The notes beneath the pieces were generated by a model. The model was not told the origin of the DNA and did not search any database. It saw nothing but the letters and a program-made list of their open reading frames with translations. From Streptomyces sp. sk2.1 (GTDB lineage: Bacteria > Actinomycetota > Actinomycetes > Streptomycetales > Streptomycetaceae): DNA of 32,555 bases. The position numbers and the translations under genes were made by a program. This document shows positions 10,701 through 15,742 of this stretch, one piece after another. The DNA lies in the NCBI RefSeq assembly GCF_008120935.1, contig NZ_RDBO01000016.1, positions 57,030 to 89,584 of the forward strand, given 5' to 3'. Position 1 is the stretch's first letter, and every line of letters begins with the position of its first letter.

Positions 10701-11487
10701 CCAGCCGGACCAGCAGTGCGCGCACCATCGGTCCGGTGCCGAGGTCCATCGGCCGGAAGCCCTCGGTGTCCACGAGCGCGGCGGCCGCCTCCTCGCGCGC
10801 GTCCCGTCCGACGACGGACCGCAGGTCGTGAACGGCGAGCGGCAGCGGCCGGGGCGGGTCGACGACCTGGCCGGGGTTGCCGTCCGCATCGCCGACGAAG
10901 CGGGTGCGCAGCACCTCGTGCCGGGCCACCAGATCCGACAGCGACGCGCGCAGCGCCGGGACGTCCAGCGGGCCGCTGATGCGCAGTCCCATGGGGATCA
11001 GGTACTCGGCCCGGCCGGGCTCCAACTGGTCCAGGAACCACAGTCGGTGCTGCGCGAACGACAGCGGCAGCGGACGTCCGTGCCGGGGCGCGCGGGGTAT
11101 GGCAGGGGCGTCGTCCGGAGTCCCGGCCGCCGCCAGGGCGTCCACGGCGTCCGTCGGGTCCCCGGCATCGAAGTCGGCCGACTCGAACAGCCGGCGGGCC
11201 CGCAGCAGGGCTTCCTCCGCGAGGAACGACGCCACCGCCCGCACCGTCAACGGCTCCGGCAGTTTTTCCGCGCCGAATTCCGAACCGAATTCCTCCGCGA
11301 TCCGGACCGCCATTTCCGTCGCCTGCGGGAGGGTTCCGCCGAGCCGGAAGAATTCGTCCTCCGCCCCGGTCACCTCGGTGCCGAGCACCGCGTTCCACAC
11401 TGCCGCGATGCGGGCTTCCGCGGGAGAGAAACCGCCCTGCTCGACCCTCTGGCCGGAGGTCGCGGCCATCATCGGGTTCGTCGTCAT
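4744..11487 (-). CDS. Non-ribosomal peptide synthetase, (T*)-C1-A1-T1-C2-A2-T2
   Basis: This is an intact two-module synthetase of 2247 residues. Residues 20-95 form a carrier-like domain in which the usual LGGHS motif reads LGGTL, so Leu53 stands where the phosphopantetheine serine should be. C1 (about 138-560) has HHIAFDG near residue 274. A1 (about 600-1090) has YVIYTSGSTGRPKG and pocket residues D-S-G-W-R-G-G-Q-E, a code I do not recognise. T1 (about 1140) has FFALGGHSLLATQ. C2 (about 1195-1620) has HHIAFDGWSVG. A2 (about 1660-2145) has pocket residues D-V-Y-H-F-S-L-V-D, close to the serine code DVWHLSLIDK. T2 (about 2198) has FFDAGGHSLLALQ. The protein ends shortly after T2 in LFDAQEQLS, with no thioesterase or epimerase, so the chain must pass to the next protein. 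The ATG at 11487 follows GGTGG at about 5 nt. It makes or extends a peptide with a likely Ser residue. Confidence 0.95.
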   Translation of the reverse strand: MTTNPMMAATSGQRVEQGGFSPAEARIAAVWNAVLGTEVTGAEDEFFRLGGTLPQATEMAVRIAEEFGSEFGAEKLPEPLTVRAVASFLAEEALLRARRLFESADFDAGDPTDAVDALAAAGTPDDAPAIPRAPRHGRPLPLSFAQHRLWFLDQLEPGRAEYLIPMGLRISGPLDVPALRASLSDLVARHEVLRTRFVGDADGNPGQVVDPPRPLPLAVHDLRSVVGRDAREEAAAALVDTEGFRPMDLGTGPMVRALLVRLADEEHLLSLTVHHIAFDGWSSGVLSRELTALYGARVAGTATGLSEPSLQYADFASWQRQWFTGEVLAEQLDYWRARLAGTEPLELPTDRRRPARRSGNGAMLTFRVPARTADGARRLSKEAGASLFMTLLAVFQTVLSRYSGQEDIAVGTPIAGRNRAEIENMVGFFVNTLVMRTDLSGDPVFTDLLDRVKDTALGAYDHQDLPFERLVEELAPQRDLSRNPLFQAMFVLQNTPDSRSWELPGLTVRQLDVSAQDSKFDFTFYATEAADGALDGTIVYSTDLFDEATMVRLAGHFETLLAAACATPDARLSELPMLTATERRTILGEWNGADTDAPDTVTVTRLIEEQAARHPDAPAVTCGTDELTYRQLDERAEWIADRLRERGAGPGTLVAVCLDRGTDMVCTLLGIHKSGAAYVPLDPAYPTDRLAHMVEDSGAPLIVTQSAHTGRLPDRTPTLLLDGHRTEPPHTAPAGPVAQAGPDDVAYVIYTSGSTGRPKGVQITHGALRARMRETCRELGLTSEDRVLQFASIAFDSSVGQMFAPLVSGAALVLRDDTWDPGRLAAALRERRVTVAWLTPSAFGALAADLDGPDALGPRLRLVRLGGEALQREQVRQWFRHCAVPLINGYGPTEAAQEATTARIDGPVDRVPIGRPVANAKVFVVDRHGRPVPVGVPGEMWIGCPGLARGYLNRPELTDEKFTVVDVDGTPRRVYRTGDLARWLPDGRLEFVGRSDNQVKLRGYRIEPGEIETALLAHPTITGATVVLREDAPGVQRLVAYVVPVGPLDASALRAHLQRDLPDYMVPTAFVPLERIPLTPNGKTDRRALPAPASDRSGLDAAYTEPRTDTERTVTEVWSEVLGVDRIGVHDDFFALGGHSLLATQVVSRLRRRLGADVPVRTLFSAPTPALLAAAVTELDGTEADRIPAAPRHGTPPPLSFAQQRLWFLDQLEPGRAEYLLPFAFRILGPLDTDALNAAFTAVVARHEILRTRFGTDATGSPAQLIDPARPVRMLVRDLRRTGDTAAREDALAEVLREDGLRPVDLGTGPMLRALLVRLTDEEHVLAVTVHHIAFDGWSVGVLVRELSARYAEALSDRSGTTGPDPLPVQYADYAVWQRGWLSGAPLERQLAYWRDQLGGLEPLELPTDHVRPAERGGRGEVIRFSVPAEVAARARTVSAESGASLFMTLLAVFQLLLARYSGQRDIVVGSPVAGRNRAETEELIGFFVNTLVLRTDLSGDPAFAELLDRVKDTALGAYDHQDLPFERLVEELAPDRDLSRNPLFQTMFALQNTPGADAWNLPGLTAEPVESPVRDAKFDLSMYLAEAADGTLDGAVVYADDLFTEDTARRMAGHFTNLLAAATIRPHSTLSEVEMLDAGERHRVLTEWNDTTEPVPATTLHQLFEQRAAQDPDAVAVVCGTESMTYRQLDERANRLAHRLRAVPGIGPDVPVGVCLERSPAMVWTLLGILKAGAAYVPLDPEHPEERLAYLVADSGAPLIVTDIAHSALLPDGPDLLAVDRPADLPDTLPTDAPEPVADPGDLCYLIYTSGSTGRPKGVRIEHRGVVNYLAGMQHAFPIAPGEGFLQATPLSFDVSAYEIFWPLWQGATVVLVPGSDRLDMAEVSRLMRAHRVVGLHFVPSLLDMFVSQARPEDCAHLRYAFASGEPLQPTLVSRFTERFPGDLVNLYGATEVSVDTTYWRASRTDPTGPVLAGRPMVNQTVYVLDPDRRPVPAGVLGEVYLGGDSVGRGYHQRPDLTAERFVADPFRGGRMYRTGDLGRFTADGELDLLGRIDRQVKLRGVRVELGEIEATLLTHGTVGVCAVVVREDTPGDKRLVAYCVPAPGAAVDVGALREWAAERLPRAMMPSAFAILPELPLNRNGKVDHAALPAPGNDGDSTAGYTAPRDEIEAEIAGIMAAVLGVERMGIHEGFFDAGGHSLLALQLVNQVESVTGVRIGLRRLFQSPTVIGIKQQLVELFDAQEQLS

Positions 11488-11579
11488 GTGTCCACCAGTT
11501 CCTCGTCATCGACCGTCTGCGAAAACCCTCGGAAACTCAGCCGAATCCGATGCTCGCAGAGCGATCTGGAGGAGATAAC

Positions 11580-11622
11580 TGGTCACTTCTGCCCGCCGGA
11601 CGTGGTCACTTCTGCCCGCCGG
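11580..11622. promoter_or_regulatory. 20-bp direct repeat at 23-bp period, upstream of the NRPS operon
   Basis: TGGTCACTTCTGCCCGCCGG occurs at 11580-11599 and again at 11603-11622, separated by ACG. It lies 93-135 bases upstream of the first NRPS start codon. Period and position fit a binding site for an activator that contacts one DNA face, as SARP-type activators do, but no regulator for it is seen in the window. Confidence 0.5.
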
Positions 11623-11747
11623 GCGCGGACGCCCACGGCTGTCGGAGGCGGGCGCCCACGCCCTTCGGGCATGGACGCTCACGCCGGTCCGGGCGCGAAC
11701 ACAACACCCGGTCGGCAGGGTTCCGCCGACCGGGCAGGGCAGTGGCA

Positions 11748-11809
11748 GTGGTACGGGACCGGCGGCCGACGGGCGGTCCACCGCCCGGCCGGTGCCGGCC
11801 CCGTACCAC
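11748..11809 (-). terminator. Large stem-loop after the MFS exporter gene
   Basis: Outer arms GTGGTACGGG (11748-11757) and CCCGTACCAC (11800-11809) pair perfectly. An inner ACCGGC/GCCGGT pair and a GGGCGGT-CC-ACCGCCC hairpin lie inside. The structure begins 4 bases past the stop of the MFS gene and has no U-run, as is common in Streptomyces. It probably separates the exporter transcript from the NRPS operon. Confidence 0.6.
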
Positions 11810-11812
11810 CGA

Positions 11813-13285
11813 TCACACGGCTTCCTTGACCGCGTCTTCCCCGGGAGCCGGAGCCGTGCCGGTCGCGCTCTCCTTCCCGTGCTCGGCGCCGCCGGGGCTC
11901 GTGTCGGGAACCGTCTGCTTGCGCATGCCCGACCACTCCCGGTTCAGGGCCGGCACACCGATGGCGACGAGGTAGAGCCCGCCCACGATCCACAGCGCAC
12001 CCGAGGTGCCCGCCACCGTCACCAGTCCCGCGCCCAGCAGCCCGCCGAAGGGGATGCCCGCCCAGGTGACGGCCTGGGCCATCGTCTTGACCCGTCCCAG
12101 CAGCGGAGTGGGGATCAGCTCGTACGTCACGGCCCCCACGATCGGGTTGACGAAGCCCGAGCCCAGGCCGCCCACCGCCAGCACCGCCAGCACCACCCAC
12201 AGGGGCGCCCCCGTGGCCATGGCCACGAAGCGCGGGACGCCGCCCAGGGTCAGGCCGATCAGATAGACGGTGCGCCGGGGCAGCCGGTCGGCCACCCCTG
12301 CGGCCACGAGCGCGGCGACGATCGACGTCGCGGCGAAGACGCTGACCACCAGGCCGATGACTCCCGCACCGTGGCCCGTCTCCTTCGCCCAGACCGGCAG
12401 CAGCACGGACATGAACGCCTGGTCGAGCAGGTTGGTCACGGCGAGCATGCCGACGATGGACCGCAGCAGCTTGGCGTCGCGCAGGAACACGGCGCCCTGA
12501 CGCAGTCGCGAGAAATAGCCCTCGGCCTCCTCGACCGGCATCTCGTGCGGCTCGGGCACCGGGTCGCTGAGGGTGGTGGAGATGATCAGCGCCGACACAC
12601 CGAACAGGAAGGCCGTGATCCACAGGGCGTAGAGGCTGCCGAAGGAGGCGACGACCACACCGGCGATAGCCGGTCCGACGGTCGTCGCGGTCCGTTCGAC
12701 CGCCGTCGACAGACCGGTCCCCCGTTCCAGCGGCACCCGGGCCGCGCGGGTGGCCGCGGGCACGAAGAGCCCCTTGGCCCCGTTGGCCGGGCCGTCCGCC
12801 GCGCCGACCACGGCCAGCAGCCCCAGCAACAGGCCGAAGGACAGGTTGCCCGTCAGGTAGAGCAACGGGGCGGCGGCCGTCGCGACGGTGGAGGCCAGGT
12901 CACCGGCCACGCTGATGCGTTTGGGGCCGACCCGGTCGATGATCGGCCCCGCCAGCGCCTGGGCCACCACGTAGGGGACTATCTGACAGAAAGCGACCAG
13001 GCCCGTCTTGCCGACACTGCCGGTCGTCGTCAGGACGAACCAGGGCAGGGCGATCGAGAGCACCCGGTTGGCCGACAGGGACGCCGCGTTGGCCGACAGC
13101 ATGCCGATCAGTCCACGCAGGACCCGGGGTTCTTCGTCCTGAGCGCCCGGGGCACCCGAGGTGTCCGGGGCGTCGGGGGTGCCCGGGGCGTCCGGACCAT
13201 CCAGGGCGTCCCGGGAGTCCGGGGAGTCCGGGGAAGGTGTGCCACTGTCCGCCGCCTGCTGGGCGGCCGCGTGCCGAGAGGTCAT
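11813..13285 (-). CDS. MFS multidrug exporter
   Basis: This is a 490-residue membrane transporter of the major facilitator superfamily, probably a proton-driven drug or peptide exporter of the cytoplasmic membrane. The first 50 or so residues are a Pro/Asp/Ser-rich cytoplasmic tail with repeated PDxPD-type segments. About twelve hydrophobic stretches follow, for example LSIALPWFVLTTTG, LSFGLLLGLLAVVGAADG, YALWITAFLFGVSALII and APLWVVLAVLAVGGLGSG. An MFS-type loop (DRVGPKRISVAGDLAS) follows the second hydrophobic stretch. The start is the ATG at 13285 (MTSRHAAAQQ), only 5 nt after the stop of the upstream ArsR-type regulator, whose last codons carry the GAG-rich ribosome site. This indicates one coupled operon under that regulator. 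Lying next to the NRPS operon, it could export the product, but this is inference from position. Confidence 0.9.
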   Translation of the reverse strand: MTSRHAAAQQAADSGTPSPDSPDSRDALDGPDAPGTPDAPDTSGAPGAQDEEPRVLRGLIGMLSANAASLSANRVLSIALPWFVLTTTGSVGKTGLVAFCQIVPYVVAQALAGPIIDRVGPKRISVAGDLASTVATAAAPLLYLTGNLSFGLLLGLLAVVGAADGPANGAKGLFVPAATRAARVPLERGTGLSTAVERTATTVGPAIAGVVVASFGSLYALWITAFLFGVSALIISTTLSDPVPEPHEMPVEEAEGYFSRLRQGAVFLRDAKLLRSIVGMLAVTNLLDQAFMSVLLPVWAKETGHGAGVIGLVVSVFAATSIVAALVAAGVADRLPRRTVYLIGLTLGGVPRFVAMATGAPLWVVLAVLAVGGLGSGFVNPIVGAVTYELIPTPLLGRVKTMAQAVTWAGIPFGGLLGAGLVTVAGTSGALWIVGGLYLVAIGVPALNREWSGMRKQTVPDTSPGGAEHGKESATGTAPAPGEDAVKEAV

Positions 13286-13290
13286 CTTTC

Positions 13291-13908
13291 TCACTCCGGG
13301 TCGGTGGGGTGGGAGACGTGCCGGTCTGCGCTGGTGGGGAACAACTGGAACTGGAAGGTGACTCGTGCCGCGCCCTCGGGCAGCGGCGAACCCGCCGGTT
13401 CGGTCGAGGAGTTGCGTCGGCGGAGCAGTCGGTGGATCTCCGCCGACAGCTCCTCGGCCTCGGCCGGGGTGAGCGTGAGCGCGTAGTCGCTGAAGTCCTG
13501 GGCGTCGCGCCACTCGGGCGACAGCGAGGGGGTCGCGTCGATGGCGGTCGTCATCGCGTCGGACCAGACCCGGCCGAGCGCCTGCAGATAGGCGATCCCG
13601 AGACCGCCGTCGTCCGCCAGCACCGCATCGTCCGGCAGGACCGTGTTGACGTGCGCCGCCTGCCACCAGCGCTCACGTCGGCCACCGCCCTGGGACGGGG
13701 CCTCGACGATGAAGCCGTACTCGGCGAGCTGGCGCAGGTGATAGCTGGTCGCGCCGGTGTTCTGGTTCAGCCGCCGGGCGATCGTGGTGGCCGTGGCGGG
13801 CCCCTCCGTCCGCAGGACCGTCAGCATCTGCACCCGCAACGGGTGCGCGATGCCCCGCAGGTTACGGGCGTTCAGTTGCACTTGGGAGGGCTGCTCGGGA
13901 TGTTCCAT
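13291..13908 (-). CDS. ArsR-type winged-helix transcriptional regulator
   Basis: This is a 205-residue DNA-binding repressor or derepressor. The N-terminal 80 residues form a winged helix (LRGIAHPLRVQMLTVLR, then recognition helix NTGATSYHLRQLAEYG and wing GGGRRERWWQ), as in ArsR family members of the drug-efflux type. The C-terminal half is a ligand-binding or dimer region with a helix rich in LTPAEAEELSAEIHRLL. No clustered cysteines are seen, so metal sensing is unlikely. I chose the ATG at 13908 over a TTG at 13929. A -10-like TACCTT lies 8 bases upstream of the ATG, which would give a nearly leaderless mRNA, and the TTG would sit against the operator. It lies 5 nt upstream of the MFS exporter gene, and a 36-bp operator sits over its promoter, so it most likely controls itself and the exporter. 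Confidence 0.88.
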   Translation of the reverse strand: MEHPEQPSQVQLNARNLRGIAHPLRVQMLTVLRTEGPATATTIARRLNQNTGATSYHLRQLAEYGFIVEAPSQGGGRRERWWQAAHVNTVLPDDAVLADDGGLGIAYLQALGRVWSDAMTTAIDATPSLSPEWRDAQDFSDYALTLTPAEAEELSAEIHRLLRRRNSSTEPAGSPLPEGAARVTFQFQLFPTSADRHVSHPTDPE

Positions 13909-13929
13909 GGACCCCAAGGTAGACGACAA

Positions 13930-13965
13930 AGACTTCTGTGCACAGACTCCTGTGCACAGAAGTCT
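13930..13965. promoter_or_regulatory. 36-bp operator with nested palindromes for the regulator/exporter operon
   Basis: Arms of 16 bases (13930-13945 and 13950-13965) are perfectly complementary around a 4-base spacer, ACTC. Each arm contains the 10-base palindrome CTGTGCACAG. CTGTGCA also recurs in the same orientation at 13936, 13950 and 13964, an exact 14-bp period. The element lies where the -35 region of the regulator gene should be, with a -10-like TACCTT (plus strand AAGGTA, 13916-13921) next to it. It is therefore probably the autoregulatory operator. Confidence 0.8.
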
Positions 13966-14526
13966 GTGCAGTCGCAGAGTGGCTGAATTCCATTGACATA
14001 CAAGCCGGTTGACGACATCGGCTCACGGCTGGGCTCCGTCACGGAACCCGGTGTCGAGCCGGGCACGGGGATCGCCGCACCGCAGGTGAACCAGGGCGGG
14101 CAGGGCCCGTCGGCATGCGGGCGGACACCATCGGCGCGCCCCGGTCTCCCGCCGCCGGACACGCGGTTGAGCGCTCGGACAGTGCGGTTTCCGGCCGGGC
14201 GGATCGTCCGGTGGCGGGTGGACGAGCACGCGGAGCTCCTGGCGGGGCACGGCGGATCTCGGCCGTGGCTCCTCCCGCCAGGAGCTTCATCGCAGGGTGG
14301 AGCCGTCCGGCCGGCGTACACCGTCAACGGGCCGGAATCGGCTCACGGCCCCCGGTCCACGACATCCGGGCATCGTGGGCGGCCCGGCTGCGGGCAGGGA
14401 ACCCGATGTCGTGTTCGCCGTCGTCCGACGGGCGAACCATCCGGTCCGTACCGACACCATCCGGTCCGCACCGACACCGACACCGACACCGTCCGCGTCG
14501 GCGCGGTGACGACGGCACTCAGCGGA
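13966..14526. other. Gene-free interval with short tandem repeats
   Basis: About 560 bases lie between the regulator promoter and the end of the PIG-L gene. Open frames exist on both strands, but their translations are Arg/Pro/Gly-rich with no recognisable domain. The third CTGTGCA half-site of the operator reaches 13970. The only other structure seen is a tandem repeat at 14438-14490. Confidence 0.6.
14438..14490. repeat. Short tandem repeat, 20-bp unit x2 then CGACAC x3
   Basis: CATCCGGTCCGTACCGACAC (14438-14457) is followed directly by a copy with one change, T to C (14458-14477). The tail continues as CGACAC repeated three times. It lies downstream of the PIG-L gene in non-coding sequence and looks like replication slippage. 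Confidence 0.75.
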
Positions 14527-15360
14527 TCAGCGCAGTCCTGCGAAGAGGTCGTTCTCGGGTACGGCCGCACCGGTGGTGTCCTTGACGCGTACGAAGGTCT
14601 CCATGCCCATGAACTCGCCGAACCTCTCCTTGCCCATCTTGAGGAAGAAGATGTTCTCGCCCTGACTGGCGTGCGCGGCCAGCGCATCGAACTTCTGGCC
14701 GCTGAAGGCGGTGGTGTCCACCCACGTGGTGACCTCGTCGTCGGGCAGACCGATCTTGGCCATCGCGGCGATCTCGGCAGGATCCGGCTCCGGCACGTCC
14801 TCACCGAACTCGCGCATGGTCTCCCCGAACTGCTGCATCATCGAGCGGGGCATCGTCGTCCAGTACACCTTCGGGGTCAGCTCGGCCATCTCCAGCGCCG
14901 CCATCGTGATGCGGTTGGCCTGGATGTGGTCGGGGTGGCCGTAGAAGCCGTTCTCGTCGTAGGTGACGACCACGTCGGGGCGGTAGTGGCGCATGAGTTC
15001 CGCGAGTCGGGCGGCGCCTTCCTCCACGGGGGTCCGCCAGAAGGACCCGGGGGCGTCGTTGCTCGGCCAGCCGATCATCCCGGAGTCGGCGTAGTCCAGC
15101 ATCTCCAGATCGCTGATCTTCAGGACGTCACAACTCGCCTCGAGTTCTTGACGGCGCATCAGGGCGACGGCCGCCGGATCGTGTCCGGGGTCGCCCGGCT
15201 TGGCACCCCCCGGTCCGTCACCGCAACCACCGTCGGTACACGTCACGAGAACCGTGCGGATGCCTTCGGCCGCGTACCGCGCGAGGACCCCTCCGGTTCC
15301 GGTGGCCTCGTCGTCGGGATGGGCGTGCACTGCCATGAGCGTCAAGGGCCGGTCAGTCAT
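14527..15360 (-). CDS. PIG-L family deacetylase, Mca/MshB-like
   Basis: This is a 277-residue zinc-dependent amidase or deacetylase of the PIG-L (LmbE-like) family. The metal motif AHPDDE is at residues 13-18 and the second zinc ligand motif GHPDH is at 141-145. The opening LMAVHAHPDDE resembles mycothiol S-conjugate amidase (Mca) and MshB. In actinomycetes these hydrolyse the GlcN-Ins amide of mycothiol conjugates or deacetylate GlcNAc-Ins. The exact substrate cannot be decided from the sequence, and tailoring of a glycosylated product is another possibility. The ATG at 15360 is preceded by GGAGGAG at a good distance. It stands alone on the minus strand, with 382 bases separating it from the divergent pentapeptide-repeat gene. 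Confidence 0.88.
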   Translation of the reverse strand: MTDRPLTLMAVHAHPDDEATGTGGVLARYAAEGIRTVLVTCTDGGCGDGPGGAKPGDPGHDPAAVALMRRQELEASCDVLKISDLEMLDYADSGMIGWPSNDAPGSFWRTPVEEGAARLAELMRHYRPDVVVTYDENGFYGHPDHIQANRITMAALEMAELTPKVYWTTMPRSMMQQFGETMREFGEDVPEPDPAEIAAMAKIGLPDDEVTTWVDTTAFSGQKFDALAAHASQGENIFFLKMGKERFGEFMGMETFVRVKDTTGAAVPENDLFAGLR

Positions 15361-15553
15361 GAAAAAGTCTCCTCCTGCGGAAATACGGGTCGGTCCAAGT
15401 GTGCGGCGGGTGTACCGCGGTCCCGGGCCCGGTTCCCGGTGGGGCGGACGACCTCGCGGTCTCCGTGTCTCCCCGCCCGTGACGGCGCCGGTCCCTCGGT
15501 CGGTGCAACCGTGCCGACCGGACCCGCTGTTCCCGGCACGGCCGAACTGCCGT

Positions 15554-15575
15554 CCGAGCGGGCATGCCCGCTCGG
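15554..15575. promoter_or_regulatory. 22-bp perfect palindrome between divergent genes
   Basis: The half-site CCGAGCGGGCA is followed directly by its exact reverse complement. It lies midway between two divergent starts, which suits a dimeric regulator or a cruciform. No regulator gene is adjacent, so the binder is unknown. Confidence 0.5.
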
Positions 15576-15665
15576 GGGGAATCGGTCGGCTCCCGTCGCG
15601 GTCCGGAGAGGTCGTTGCCCGGCACGTTCGTTTCGCGTGATCGGCGGTCGGGCCGAGGGGCCGCG

Positions 15666-15695
15666 TTCGATGGGTTCCGGACGAATCGCTAATCT
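15666..15695 (+). promoter_or_regulatory. Possible promoter of the pentapeptide-repeat gene
   Basis: TTCGAT (15666-15671) and TAATCT (15690-15695) are 18 bases apart, a fair match to a vegetative actinomycete promoter. This would give a leader of about 40 bases to the GTG start at 15743. Confidence 0.35.
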
Positions 15696-15742
15696 CTTGG
15701 GAAGCAAGGAACTTGATCGTCCTGATCGTGCGGGAGGCCGTG

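Larger units (their letters stand above)
11488..11812. other. Intergenic region upstream of the NRPS operon
   Basis: About 325 bases lie between the MFS gene end and the NRPS start, and both genes are on the minus strand. The region holds a large stem-loop next to the MFS stop (11748-11809), a second perfect 10-bp hairpin (arms 11707-11716 and 11725-11734), and a 20-bp direct repeat at a 23-bp period (11580-11622). No gene with plausible composition was seen, and I could not identify a convincing -35/-10 pair for the NRPS. Confidence 0.6.
15361..15742. other. Divergent intergenic region with perfect palindrome
   Basis: This stretch separates the start of the PIG-L gene from the start of the pentapeptide-repeat gene. 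It contains a 22-base perfect palindrome (15554-15575), a 7-bp inverted repeat CGGTCGG/CCGACCG (15497-15520), and a possible promoter close to the right-hand gene. No gene was supported in it. Confidence 0.6.

Noticed and set aside
4786..11829. A 2347-codon open frame on the plus strand opposite the NRPS gene
   Set aside because: It is antisense to a full set of C-A-T motifs. Its translation is Arg/Gly/Val/His-rich with no domain, as expected from the codon bias of high-GC DNA.
13286..13666. A longer N-terminus for the MFS gene starting at 13666
   Set aside because: The extension reads through the ArsR regulator in another frame. The ATG at 13285 directly follows the regulator stop and leads into the real transporter sequence.
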